Positions 1 through 10,085 of a stretch of 64,000 nucleotides of DNA are shown in pieces (the stretch's first letter is position 1; every line of letters begins with the position of its first letter). The position numbers and the translations under genes are program-made. The DNA is from Acidobacteriota bacterium (GTDB lineage Bacteria > Acidobacteriota > Thermoanaerobaculia > Multivoradales > Multivoraceae): the NCBI GenBank assembly GCA_003388555.1, contig QQVD01000056.1, forward strand, positions 1-64,000, in the 5' to 3' direction. Below the pieces are notes generated by a model. The model was not told where the DNA came from, did not search any database, and saw only the letters and a list, made by a program, of their open reading frames with translations.

Positions 1-284
1 AGCATCGCCAGGCTGACGTCGGCGCTGATGCCCCGGGCGGCGGCGATCGCCGCCAGGTGGCTGCCGAACCGGCCATCGCCGTCGCCGACCAGCAGCACCC
101 GGTCGCCTGCCCCGATCCGCGCCGCGAACTCGCCGCGGGCATCCTGCAGTGCGGAGCCGAAGGCGATCCACTCGAGCAGGCGATAGGGAGCCGCCAGACG
201 GGCGTAGGGGTCGCGGTAGGGCCCGCGCCCGTCGCGGCGTACCGGGACACGAGGCGGCCCGGTCGCAGGCGGTCCCGGCCTCAA
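1..284 (-). CDS. Class I SAM-dependent methyltransferase, N-terminal fragment
   Basis: This gene runs off the left edge, so only about 94 N-terminal codons are visible. The reading frame opens at a TTG that overlaps the TGA stop of the upstream membrane-protein gene (TTGA arrangement), which implies translational coupling. A short basic, proline-rich stretch leads into RLAAPYRLLEWIAFG and then a glycine-rich loop, RVLLVGDGDGRFGSHLA, which matches motif I of Rossmann-type SAM methyltransferases. The substrate cannot be judged because the rest is missing. The overlap with a UbiA-like gene would fit lipid or quinone metabolism, but that is only context. Confidence 0.6.
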   Translation of the reverse strand, partial: MRPGPPATGPPRVPVRRDGRGPYRDPYARLAAPYRLLEWIAFGSALQDARGEFAARIGAGDRVLLVGDGDGRFGSHLAAIAAARGISADVSLAM

Positions 285-1144
285 ACCACCACCGGGCGCA
301 CGATCGCCAGCAGCAGGAGAGCTGGCGCCGCCAGGCCGAGATCGACGAGCTGGCGACCCCTGCGCGGTGGCTGCGACCCCTCCGTCGCCGCGGTGAGCAG
401 CAGGAGCCAGGCCACCGCCAGCAGCAGGGCGGCCGTGAGCCCGACCGGCAGCCAGGCCCGGCCGACGAGCAGGATCGCCACCGCCGCCACGGCGAGCAGC
501 ACCAGCACCTGCCTGCGGCCGAGCCCGCCACTGGCGGTCGCCAGCCCCTGCGCGACGTCGACCCGGCGCTCCCACAGCGAGACCAGCTGGCAGTCGAGCC
601 AGCAAACCGCCGCGAAGCAGAGCGCGAAAGCGACGAGGCCGGTCCGCGACGCCGGCGTCAGAGCCGGCCACACGAAGGCGCTGACGCCGGCACTGAAGAG
701 GATCCCGACCAGCGCCTCCTTGGGTACCCACCACCTCGCCGGCCCGGGCAGATGCACGGCGGCGAGATAGAGCGCCGCGCCGGCCAGCACCAGGTAGCCC
801 ACTCGCAACTCTTCCGCGCTCAGACCACGCAGCGCCACGACGACGTCGAGCGCCAGCACGCAGGCCCAGACAGCGACCGGCAGCCGTCCTCCGCCAGCGG
901 CGAGGCGATGGCGAGCGCTGGCGGCGTGCGGTCGGTGGAGTCTGCGTCCGTCGAGCCAGCGATCCGCCGAGTAGACCAGCCACACCGACAGCCCGAGCAC
1001 CGCGGCACAGGCTGGCCGCACCGCCTCAGCGAGAGCGCCGGCGCAGGCGGCGTACCAACTCCCCGCCACCAGAGGAGCATCGAGCGCCAGGAGCAGGGCC
1101 CACGAGACGGGGCCGGCGTCGGCGCGATCGACCGTCGTAGCCAT
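281..1144 (-). CDS. Polytopic membrane protein, UbiA-like
   Basis: A 287-residue integral membrane protein with about eight hydrophobic segments. Near residue 60 it has VYSADRWLDGRR, a stretch reminiscent of the first aspartate-rich motif of UbiA-type prenyltransferases but not the canonical NDxxDxxxD. A second aspartate-rich site is not clear, so it may be a divergent UbiA-like protein rather than an active prenyltransferase. The ATG is the first in frame and is followed at once by coding sequence of normal composition. Its stop overlaps the start of a methyltransferase gene, and such prenyltransferase/methyltransferase pairs are common in isoprenoid or quinone tailoring. The function stays open. 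Confidence 0.5.
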   Translation of the reverse strand: MATTVDRADAGPVSWALLLALDAPLVAGSWYAACAGALAEAVRPACAAVLGLSVWLVYSADRWLDGRRLHRPHAASARHRLAAGGGRLPVAVWACVLALDVVVALRGLSAEELRVGYLVLAGAALYLAAVHLPGPARWWVPKEALVGILFSAGVSAFVWPALTPASRTGLVAFALCFAAVCWLDCQLVSLWERRVDVAQGLATASGGLGRRQVLVLLAVAAVAILLVGRAWLPVGLTAALLLAVAWLLLLTAATEGSQPPRRGRQLVDLGLAAPALLLLAIVRPVVV

Positions 1145-1171
1145 CGCGCGAGGATACGCCGCGAGTCCCGG

Positions 1172-4100
1172 TCAGTCGGATCGCACCGCCGGGTGCGCCT
1201 GCACCACCGAGCGACTCGCCCGCAGGTCGAGCCCCGAGCCTTCGAGTGGCAGGTCGCGACCCGTCGTGCGCGCCCGCGCCGCGGCGCCGGGTTCCAGCTC
1301 GCCGAGCACGCCGCACCAGCCTCCCGATTCGGCGTGCTTGGCGAGATAGAGGCAGCGGTCGGCGAGCTCGAGGGAGCGCTCCGGCTCCTCGCCCAGATCG
1401 CAGTCGAGGTCGAGCGGCAGGACGCAGAACCCGATCGACGCGGTGATCGACACCTGCTCCCTGCTCTCGCCCCGCTCGACCTCCATCGGCTGCTGCGAGA
1501 TCGCCTGCTCGATGCGGCGCGCCAGCTCCGGGATCTCCTCGCGGCGGGCGCCTCGGCTCACCACCAGGAACTCGTCACCGCCCCAGCGCACCAGGTAGTC
1601 CGACTCGCGTCGCACCCGGCGCAGTCGGTCGGCGACGCCGGCGAGCACCTGGTCGCCGACCGCGTGTCCGAGCGAGTCGTTGATCGCCTTGAACCGGTTG
1701 AGGTCGATGAGCAGGAAGCCCAGGCCGGTACCGAGCTCGCCGTCGGCGAGCGACCGGCGCACCGCCGCCAGATCGTGGCCGAGAGACTCGCGCAGGAATC
1801 GGCGGTTGTGCAGCCCGGTCAGGGCGTCGGTCACCGCCTGGGTCTCGAGCGCCTCGTTGGCCGAGCGCAGCTGGGTGGTGCGCTCCTCCACCAGCCGTTC
1901 CAGCGCCTCGCGGGTGCGGTGCTCGCGCTGCTCCCGGGCCCGCACCACGCGGCGGATTCCCAGCATCACGGCGACGACCAGGGCGAGCGCCAGCGACGCC
2001 AGCAGCAGCCGGAACCAGAGCGTCCGGTACCAGGGCGGCAACACGGTGAGCTGGTACTCACTCTCGCCGAGCAGCTGCCCCGCGAGTCGAGCCTGGACCC
2101 GGAAGGCGTACTGGCCCTCGCCGAGCCGGGTGTAGTCCTTGCGCGTCTCGCGGCTCCACGGCGACCACTCCTCGTCGTAACCGTCGAGCATCCATCGGTA
2201 CTCGATCTGCTCGACGTCGCGGAACAGTGGCGCCGCGTACTGGAAGCGCACCGTCGCGGCGGAGTAGTCGAGCACGTCACCGGACGGCGCCCCGGCCGAC
2301 GCCGTGCCCTCGTCGGCTTCCGAGGTCGCGCCCGGCGCACGCCAAGGACGGTGGCGGCTCGATGCGCGCGGAAGGGTGCGGGCGATCAACGGATCGACCC
2401 GCAGCCGCGACGGACCCTCGACGCGGTCGGCGTCGAAGCGCGAAACCACTCCGGCCCGCTCGAACCAGACGATCCCAGGGACATCGGGGTCGGCGACCAC
2501 GGCGCCGGTCCGCCGCCCCCAGATGCCGATCTCGGGCCGACGACGCAGGCCTTCTCCTCCGGGATCCGGCGTCCAGCGCTCGAAACCGAAGGCGGTGGAG
2601 ATCCAGGCGCCTCCCTCGAGGTCGTCCTGGATCGTGTATCCCAGCGGGTGCTCGGTCAGACGGGCGAGATCGAGTGCGGCGAAGCGTCGGTCGGGAGACC
2701 ACGAGCTCGCCTGTTCGCTGTGCTCAGCGTCCTCGAGCACGAAGACGCCTTCGCGACCCCACGCGGTGAGCCGGCCGCCGATCCGCTCTAGACCGAACCA
2801 CTCGACCTCGGGGCGGAACAGCTGCAACCTCGGCGGCTCCTCGTAGTCCGACGAGCCCGCGAAGTCTGCGATGGTCAGCCGGCCGTCGCCGACGATCCAG
2901 TGGCGGTCGTCGCTCTCGGTCACCGTGTAGGCGCCGTATGTCGGAAGGTCGAAGCGGAAGAGGGCGCGCCAGGGCTGGCGCGAGGTGTCGTACACCTCGA
3001 GGCGCTGGTTGCCGACGCCGAGCACCCGCTCCGGATGCGCCAACTGGACGATCCACAGCGCCCCGCGGCCCGCCACCCGCTGCGACGAAGGAGCGCCGGA
3101 GGCCGGCGACTCGATACGGAAGAGGCCACTGTCGCTGACCGCATGGAGCGCCCCGTCGCCGAGCTCGGTGAGCTGCCAGCTGTCGAATCCGTCGTGCTCG
3201 GCGCCATCGAGCAGGCGGAATCCGGCGTCCGGGGCCGATCCACCCGCCCTCTCCTCCTCGATCCAGAAGATGCCGTCGAAGGTGGTCAGGTAGAGGCGGT
3301 CGTCGCGCCGCCTGACGTCGGTGATGTAACCGGAGACCGACGACTCGGGCGGGAACATCTCGACCGGCGAGGCGAAGTCGATCATCGCCACACCGCGATC
3401 GACGGACGCCCACAGCGCTCCGAAGCGGTCGACGAAGAGGCGGTACGCCTCGCCGCCGGGAAGGCCGTTGGCGGCGCCCAGCCGCTGCACCAGCCGGCCC
3501 TCGGAGTCGACCACGGCGAGACCGGCACGGCCGAGCGAGACGACCACCTGCCCGTCGTCGGTGACCACCGACTCCTGGACGAAGGCCTGCTGCAGCAGTT
3601 CGTGCAGCGCACCCTCGACCACCTGATGCTCTCCGCTGCCCGGAGCCACCACCTCGACCGCGCGCTCGCCGTGCCGCAGCACCAGCAGTCGACCGTCCGG
3701 CAGCTCGTCGATCTCGTCGGCCGGCGGTCCCCAGTCCTCCAGCACGACCAGCTCGTCGCCGACCATCTCGTACTGCCGTGTGCGACCGCCGACGAAGAGC
3801 CGGCCACCGGCATGGTGATTCCAGCCGAACGCCTCGTCGGGCGGCGTCCAGCAACGGAAGTCGCTGCCGTCCCAGCGCAGAAGCGCCGAGCTCTGCCCGA
3901 AGAAGACGCCTCCGGGGGTCACCACGACGTCGTCGAAGCGGTCGTTGTCGAGACACGGCCCAGGCGGGATCAGCGAGCGCAGCGACACGAAGCGCATCGA
4001 GCGGGCGGGGTCGGCGGCGATCTCGAGGTAGCCGAGATCACCGGCCAGGCCGATCCAGGTGCGCTCCTCGCCACTCGCCGGATCCGGTCCGGTGACCAGC

Positions 4101-4486
4101 ACCAGCGGATCGCCGGGCACCGGGAAGCGCCTCCAGCTGGCGCCGTCGAAGCGCAGCACGGTGCGGTCGTTGACGTCGGCGAAAAGCATCTCGCCGCTCG
4201 GCGCCTGGGCGATGCCGAAGATCTGGTCGCTGCCCTCGTACTCACCGGGCAGGTGGTGTCGCACCGCCGGCGCGCCACCGTAGGCGGCGGCCTGTACCGT
4301 GGTGGCGAGAGACGGCGCCGATCCGACTCCCGGCAACGACGCGAGCAGTGCGCAGGCGAAGGCCGTGGGCAGCGCCGGGCGGAGAACCCGGCCGGCGGTC
4401 GCACGCCGGTAGCGCCGAGCGGCGACGACGCGCCGTGCCGCTGCGATCCGTCGATCGAGCTCGGGCCTCTCGCTCTCGGATCTCAT
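1172..4486 (-). CDS. Two-component-type propeller sensor with Y_Y_Y and GGDEF (diguanylate cyclase) domains
   Basis: An 1104-residue membrane sensor. A signal or anchor segment near residues 20-50 is followed by a long repetitive region with many short WxxGxxL-like blades, typical of a periplasmic Reg_prop beta-propeller. A Y_Y_Y-like domain (IEYRWMLDGYDEEW) follows, then a transmembrane helix around residue 830, a short coiled coil, and a GGDEF domain. The active-site motif is intact (RWGGDEFLVV, about residue 969), and RESD sits five residues before it, matching the RxxD product-inhibition site. It probably makes cyclic di-GMP in response to a periplasmic ligand and is feedback inhibited. 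The ligand is unknown. Confidence 0.88.
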   Translation of the reverse strand: MRSESERPELDRRIAAARRVVAARRYRRATAGRVLRPALPTAFACALLASLPGVGSAPSLATTVQAAAYGGAPAVRHHLPGEYEGSDQIFGIAQAPSGEMLFADVNDRTVLRFDGASWRRFPVPGDPLVLVTGPDPASGEERTWIGLAGDLGYLEIAADPARSMRFVSLRSLIPPGPCLDNDRFDDVVVTPGGVFFGQSSALLRWDGSDFRCWTPPDEAFGWNHHAGGRLFVGGRTRQYEMVGDELVVLEDWGPPADEIDELPDGRLLVLRHGERAVEVVAPGSGEHQVVEGALHELLQQAFVQESVVTDDGQVVVSLGRAGLAVVDSEGRLVQRLGAANGLPGGEAYRLFVDRFGALWASVDRGVAMIDFASPVEMFPPESSVSGYITDVRRRDDRLYLTTFDGIFWIEEERAGGSAPDAGFRLLDGAEHDGFDSWQLTELGDGALHAVSDSGLFRIESPASGAPSSQRVAGRGALWIVQLAHPERVLGVGNQRLEVYDTSRQPWRALFRFDLPTYGAYTVTESDDRHWIVGDGRLTIADFAGSSDYEEPPRLQLFRPEVEWFGLERIGGRLTAWGREGVFVLEDAEHSEQASSWSPDRRFAALDLARLTEHPLGYTIQDDLEGGAWISTAFGFERWTPDPGGEGLRRRPEIGIWGRRTGAVVADPDVPGIVWFERAGVVSRFDADRVEGPSRLRVDPLIARTLPRASSRHRPWRAPGATSEADEGTASAGAPSGDVLDYSAATVRFQYAAPLFRDVEQIEYRWMLDGYDEEWSPWSRETRKDYTRLGEGQYAFRVQARLAGQLLGESEYQLTVLPPWYRTLWFRLLLASLALALVVAVMLGIRRVVRAREQREHRTREALERLVEERTTQLRSANEALETQAVTDALTGLHNRRFLRESLGHDLAAVRRSLADGELGTGLGFLLIDLNRFKAINDSLGHAVGDQVLAGVADRLRRVRRESDYLVRWGGDEFLVVSRGARREEIPELARRIEQAISQQPMEVERGESREQVSITASIGFCVLPLDLDCDLGEEPERSLELADRCLYLAKHAESGGWCGVLGELEPGAAARARTTGRDLPLEGSGLDLRASRSVVQAHPAVRSD

Positions 4487-4516
4487 GACGACGGCATACA
4501 GGCGAGAAGGGGCGAG

Positions 4517-5668
4517 TCAGAAGGACGAGCCCGGCTGCTGCAGGAACTCCTCCTCCTCGACGGTGCTGCGGCGGCCGAGGACCTGGTTGCGGTGCGGGAA
4601 CCTGCCGAAGCGCTCGACGATCTCCTGGTGGCGGCGGGCGAAGCCGGTGAAGCCCTCGAAGACCGACCTCTGGTCCTCCGGCACCCGCGCCTCGAGGGCC
4701 GCGAAGAGCTCGACGCAGCGCCGCTGGTCACTGCGCGACTCGGAGTGTTCCAGCGGCAGGTAGAGGAAGAGGCACTCGATGGGTGAGAGCAGCTGGTCGG
4801 CGCCACGCTCCAGTGCCAGCGAGGTCAGCCGCCGGGCACCTTCGTCGTAGGCGAACGCCCACGGCGACTCGCGGTAGACGTTGCGCGGCACCTGGTCCCA
4901 GAGCAGCACGCGCGCCAACAGCCCCCGCGGCGTCCGCAGCCAGTGGTCGAGATCTCCGCGCTCGGCCGGAACCAGCTGCGGCGCGAACCGTTCCCGCACC
5001 TCGCGGTCGGTGGCCTCGTCCTTCTGCCACCACAGTTTCGACTGGCGCTCGGCGACGCGGCTCGGAGACTCCTCGGCGGGCTGCGAGGCCCCGAACCAGA
5101 AGTGCAGCAGATCGGCGGCCTCGGCCGGCGGCTCGCCATGATCCCACTCGAAAGCGGGGTGCTCCACCGCCCCGTCTGGGGTGGCCGAAGCGGTGGACGA
5201 CGGCGACAGTTTGCGCCGGTATCGCAGGATCTCGCCGTCGAACCCGGCCCCTTCGTAGAGCCTGCGCGCCCGCCGGTTGAGCGCAAAGACGTGCAGGGTC
5301 ATCGAGCCGGCGCCACGCGAGGCCGCCTGCTCCTGGGCGTCGTCGAGAAGCCGTCGTCCCAGCCCCGCTCCTTCGGCGGAGCGGGCGATCATCAGCGCCT
5401 CGAGGTGACTCGAAGGCTCCCCGCTCAGCATCTCGGGACGCAGCGACACCAGCGTCGCCCCGACCACCTCCCCGCTCGCGTCGACGGCGACCCGGGCGAT
5501 GCAGTCGGGCCGCTCGCCGGCCAGGTGCGCCGCGAAGGTGCGCCCGTCCTCGCGCCAGAGGTCCTCGGGCACCCGGTCCTGCGGCAACTCGAAATCGGCG
5601 AGACGCGGCAGCAGGACCTCGATCGCGGCGGCGTCGGCCGGAGCGGCGTCGCGCAGCGTGTACTCCAT
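4517..5668 (-). CDS. GNAT acetyltransferase-DUF924 fusion protein
   Basis: A 383-residue protein made of two recognisable modules. Residues 1-155 are a GNAT N-acetyltransferase: it has the acetyl-CoA loop region ARSAEGAGLGRRLLDDAQ and the late-strand motif NRRARRLYEGAGF. From about residue 180 it matches DUF924 (DLLHFWFGASQP, LLWDQVPRNVYR, CLFLYLPLEHSE, RFPHRNQVLGR). DUF924 is an all-helical family of unknown biochemistry, usually a stand-alone protein of about 190 residues, so the fusion is notable. No frameshift or internal start separates the halves. The acetyl acceptor is unknown. Confidence 0.8.
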   Translation of the reverse strand: MEYTLRDAAPADAAAIEVLLPRLADFELPQDRVPEDLWREDGRTFAAHLAGERPDCIARVAVDASGEVVGATLVSLRPEMLSGEPSSHLEALMIARSAEGAGLGRRLLDDAQEQAASRGAGSMTLHVFALNRRARRLYEGAGFDGEILRYRRKLSPSSTASATPDGAVEHPAFEWDHGEPPAEAADLLHFWFGASQPAEESPSRVAERQSKLWWQKDEATDREVRERFAPQLVPAERGDLDHWLRTPRGLLARVLLWDQVPRNVYRESPWAFAYDEGARRLTSLALERGADQLLSPIECLFLYLPLEHSESRSDQRRCVELFAALEARVPEDQRSVFEGFTGFARRHQEIVERFGRFPHRNQVLGRRSTVEEEEFLQQPGSSF

Positions 5669-5901
5669 CTGCTGCTCCTGGGCGATAGTGAAGAGAGACC
5701 TCGATCCGGGACCTCGAGGGGACGAGGGGGGCGCTCGACTCCCGACACCTCACTGACCGGCGGAGGCCGGAGCGGTGTCTCCCGCGGACGCACAGAGTCT
5801 ATGGCGTCTGTCGAAGGGTGCTCCCGGCGACGACCGCGGACTGGTCGACCGCCAGCGGCGGACGCCGGTGAGCTAGCATTCGATGCAGCGGACGTGCAGC
5901 G

Positions 5902-6831
5902 ATGAGCGACCACCACCATCCCACCGAGGCCGACGTCCAGCGGGTGACCGACCTGCTGTCGCGCGAGGAGTTCCGCTGGTTCCATGCCCGCAGCGACCTC
6001 GCCGGGGCACGCACCTTCCTGATCACCGCGGCGATGATCGTCGCCGTGATGGCGGTGGCCGCCGCCTGGCCGAACCCGCTCACCGTGCTCCTCGCCTGCG
6101 TGCTGCTCGGCAACCGCATGCTGGGGCTGGCGGTGCTGATGCACGATGCGGGTCACGGCGGGCTCTTTCGCAGCCGGGCGCTGAACCGGCTGGTGGGACG
6201 GTGGATCTGCGGACCGCTGGTGTTCTCCGACCTCGACGGCTACGCCCGCAAGCACACCAGGCACCACCAGTCAGCCGGCTCACCCGACGATCCGGACCTG
6301 TCGAACTACGTGCACTACGCGGTGACCCGCGACAGCTTCCGGCGCAAGATCCTCCGCGACCTGACGCTGCAGACCGGGGTCAAGACGATCCTCGGCACCT
6401 GGAGCGTGCTGGGTTGGCCGGCGCGCGGCCGCATCGTGCTGGCGCAGGCCGCGCTGCTCGCCCTGGTCGCCGTCCTCGGCCACCCCTGGCTCTACCTGCT
6501 CTGGCTCGGCTCCTTCCTCACCAGCTACATGCTGATCGCGCGGCTGCGGCAGGCCGCCGAGCACGCGGTGGTGCCCGACCTCTCCGATCCCGACCCGCGC
6601 AAGCACACCCGCACCACCCTCGCCAGCTGGTGGGAGCGTCTGACCCTGGCGCCGAACTACGTCAACTTCCACCTCGAGCACCACCTGCTGCCGGCGGTGC
6701 CGCCGCACAAGCTGCGGCGTCTTCACCTGCTGCTGGCGGAGAGGGGCTTCTACGGTGAAGGCGTCGACATCGCGCCCGGCTACCGCGACGTCGTCTCGCG
6801 CCTGACCGTGGCGCCTTCGGCGACCCGCTGA
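5902..6831 (+). CDS. Fatty acid desaturase family protein
   Basis: A 309-residue membrane di-iron enzyme of the fatty acid desaturase family. The three histidine boxes are all present: HDAGHGGLF near residue 81, HTRHH near 118, and HLEHH near 256. Hydrophobic segments lie between boxes, as expected for an enzyme embedded in the inner membrane with its metal site at the cytosolic face. Members act on acyl lipids, carotenoids or related chains, and the sequence does not reveal which. It is transcribed away from the GNAT-DUF924 gene, with 233 bases between them that presumably hold both promoters. The ATG at 5902 gives a normal family N-terminus. Confidence 0.85.
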   Translation: MSDHHHPTEADVQRVTDLLSREEFRWFHARSDLAGARTFLITAAMIVAVMAVAAAWPNPLTVLLACVLLGNRMLGLAVLMHDAGHGGLFRSRALNRLVGRWICGPLVFSDLDGYARKHTRHHQSAGSPDDPDLSNYVHYAVTRDSFRRKILRDLTLQTGVKTILGTWSVLGWPARGRIVLAQAALLALVAVLGHPWLYLLWLGSFLTSYMLIARLRQAAEHAVVPDLSDPDPRKHTRTTLASWWERLTLAPNYVNFHLEHHLLPAVPPHKLRRLHLLLAERGFYGEGVDIAPGYRDVVSRLTVAPSATR

Positions 6832-6851
6832 CCCCGCCGGCGGACGAGGCC

Positions 6852-8843
6852 TCAGTCGCTGTCGCCATGGGCGAGGCCGTCCGGTCCGCGCTCGAGCAGA
6901 TCGAACGCGGTGTCGATCTGCTCGTGGGCGCCGACGACGACGAGGGTGTCGCCCGCCTCCAGACGCAGCTGTGGCGCCGGGCTCAGGTTCGGCTCCTCGC
7001 CCCGGATCACCGCGACCACGGTGGTCCCGGTGGCGCTGCGCAGGTCGAGGTCGGCGAGGGTGCGACCCACGGCGTAGGCGCCGGAGTCGACCTGGAACAG
7101 ATCGGTGGTGCCGGCGATCAGTGCCTGCATGACCGCCTCGCTGACGCCCTCCTGCATGCCTGGAGCGCGCAGCATCTCGTAGCCCTCGCCGCGCAGCAGC
7201 CGGGTCTCGGCGCGGATCACGTGGCGCGGCACGTGGTAGCTCTGCAGCACCCGGGTGAGGATCTCGATCGCGGTCTCGAACTCCTCGGAGATCACCACGT
7301 CGGCACCGAGGCTCTGCAGCTCGGCGATCTCGTCGACCCGGCGCGTGCGCACCAGCACCCGCGCCGTGGGATTCATGCGACGCACCAGGCGCAGGGTGTG
7401 GGCGGTCGCGCGGCGGTCCGAGATCGCCAGCACGACGACCTTGGCGCGCTCGACGCCGACGTGGTGCAGGATCTCGGGGCGAGTGCTGTCGCCGAAGGTG
7501 ATCTCGACGCCGTCGCGCTGCGCCTCGCGCACGACGAGGCTGTTGCCCTCGACCACCCGGTGCGGGATCGACGCCGACGCGAGGATGCGCGCCAGCACCT
7601 GTCCATTGACTCCGTAGCCGCAGATGACGACGTGTCCCTTCACCGCGTCCTGCACCAGCTTCTCCTCGCCCGCAGCGGCGTCGCCGGGCAGGCGCAGGGT
7701 CAGGCGCGGCCCGACCGCGATGAGCAGGGGCGTCACCACCAGGGTCAGGACCGCGGCCGAGAGCAGCACCTGATAGATCGCCGGGTCGATCAGCTCGTAG
7801 GTGCGTCCCAGCGCCAGCAGCACGAAGGAGAACTCGCCGACCTGCGCCAGCAGCAGCGCCGCCAGGGCGACGATGCGCCGCGAGTAGCCGAGCAGCGCCA
7901 CCGCGACGCCCGTGGTGACCAGCTTGACCGCCACCGCGGCGCCGGCGAGACCGAACACCGCCGCGCCCTGCTCGATCACCAGCGGCAGGTCGATCAGCAT
8001 GCCGATGGAGAGGAAGAAGAGGCTGGCGAGCAGGTCGCGCAGCGGACCGATGTCGGCGATCACCTGTGGACCGAACTCGGTCTCGGAGATCAGCAGCCCG
8101 GCCAGGAAGGCGCCGAGGGCGAGCGAGAAGCCGAGCCGCTCGGTGAACACCGCCATCCCCAGTCCCACCCCGAGCGCCCCGAGGATGAAGGTCTCTCGCG
8201 CCCGCGACGCCGCCAGCTCGCGCAGCAGGCGCGGCATGGCGTAGCGGGCGAGGAAGAAGACCAGGCCGATGGCCAGCAGGGCGCCACCGAGCCGCACCAC
8301 CAGCGCCCCCGGAGTCGCTTCGATCGCTCCCGCCAGCAGCGGAACGGCGACGATCATCGGCACCACCAGGAAGTCCTGGAACAGGAGCAGCCCGAGCGCC
8401 AGACGTCCCTGCGGAGTGTGCCCCTCTCCCCGGTCCTGCAGCGACTTGAGCACCACCGCGGTGCTCGACAGCGAGATGACGAAGCCGAAGAAGAGCGCCG
8501 GGCGCCAGCCGAATCCGAGCAGCAGCGCCGCGATCGCCACCACCGTCGAGGTCGCCGCGACCTGCACCGCGCCACCGAGCAGGAAGATGCGCCGCAGCTC
8601 ACGCAGCTGCGCCATCGACAGCTCGAGCCCGATCAGGAAGAGCAGCAGGGCGACGCCGATCTCCGAGAAGATCTCGACCTCCTCGACCCGCGACAGCAGC
8701 GCCAGGCCGGAGGGCCCGATCACCGCACCGGCGATCAGCAGACCGATGACCGAAGGCAGGCGCAGTCGGCCGCAGAGCAGGAGGACCCCGACCGCGATGG
8801 CGAGGACGACGATGGTGTCTTGCAGGACGTGCAGGTCGGGCAT
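6852..8843 (-). CDS. KefB-type monovalent cation:proton antiporter (CPA2) with RCK domains
   Basis: About 663 residues: a CPA2-type membrane domain with about a dozen hydrophobic helices (IGLLIAGAVIGPSGLALL, GLELSMAQLRELRR), then a TrkA-N/RCK Rossmann domain near residue 400 (HVVICGYGVNGQVLARI), and a C-terminal TrkA-C domain (GRTLADLDLRSATG...LEAGDTLVVVG). Such proteins exchange K+ or Na+ for protons and are gated by nucleotide or thiol ligands on the RCK domain. I chose the ATG at 8843 (MPDLHVLQDT), because the in-frame extension upstream is hydrophilic, low complexity, and reads through a 10-base tandem repeat. It lies head-to-tail with a Ca/Na antiporter gene. Confidence 0.88.
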   Translation of the reverse strand: MPDLHVLQDTIVVLAIAVGVLLLCGRLRLPSVIGLLIAGAVIGPSGLALLSRVEEVEIFSEIGVALLLFLIGLELSMAQLRELRRIFLLGGAVQVAATSTVVAIAALLLGFGWRPALFFGFVISLSSTAVVLKSLQDRGEGHTPQGRLALGLLLFQDFLVVPMIVAVPLLAGAIEATPGALVVRLGGALLAIGLVFFLARYAMPRLLRELAASRARETFILGALGVGLGMAVFTERLGFSLALGAFLAGLLISETEFGPQVIADIGPLRDLLASLFFLSIGMLIDLPLVIEQGAAVFGLAGAAVAVKLVTTGVAVALLGYSRRIVALAALLLAQVGEFSFVLLALGRTYELIDPAIYQVLLSAAVLTLVVTPLLIAVGPRLTLRLPGDAAAGEEKLVQDAVKGHVVICGYGVNGQVLARILASASIPHRVVEGNSLVVREAQRDGVEITFGDSTRPEILHHVGVERAKVVVLAISDRRATAHTLRLVRRMNPTARVLVRTRRVDEIAELQSLGADVVISEEFETAIEILTRVLQSYHVPRHVIRAETRLLRGEGYEMLRAPGMQEGVSEAVMQALIAGTTDLFQVDSGAYAVGRTLADLDLRSATGTTVVAVIRGEEPNLSPAPQLRLEAGDTLVVVGAHEQIDTAFDLLERGPDGLAHGDSD

Positions 8844-8872
8844 CGGTGTCGCTGCGGTTCCGTTTCGAGTCG

Positions 8873-8910
8873 TGAGTCGGTCTGAGTCGGTCTGAGTCGG
8901 TCGTGAGTCG
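8873..8910. repeat. Short tandem repeat TGAGTCGGTC (about 3.7 copies)
   Basis: Three perfect copies of the 10-mer TGAGTCGGTC are followed by one inserted base and a partial copy. The array is just upstream of the KefB-type gene start, so it could affect that promoter or be simple slippage sequence. No further function is visible. Confidence 0.7.
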
Positions 8911-8946
8911 CCGGGAGTCCGGGACGGCGGAGAGCGCCCCGACCCG

Positions 8947-10008
<1,062 letters not shown>

Positions 10009-10085
10009 CGGGCGATCTTGTCATCCCGGACGACACCGGCACACCGTGCGGGCCGCGCCGGACGCCGCCGAATAGACTGCGCCGC

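Noticed and set aside
149-2791. A long plus-strand open frame of 880 codons
   Set aside because: It is the antisense of the UbiA-like and propeller/GGDEF genes and has arginine-, alanine- and glutamine-rich, low-complexity composition typical of high-GC shadows.
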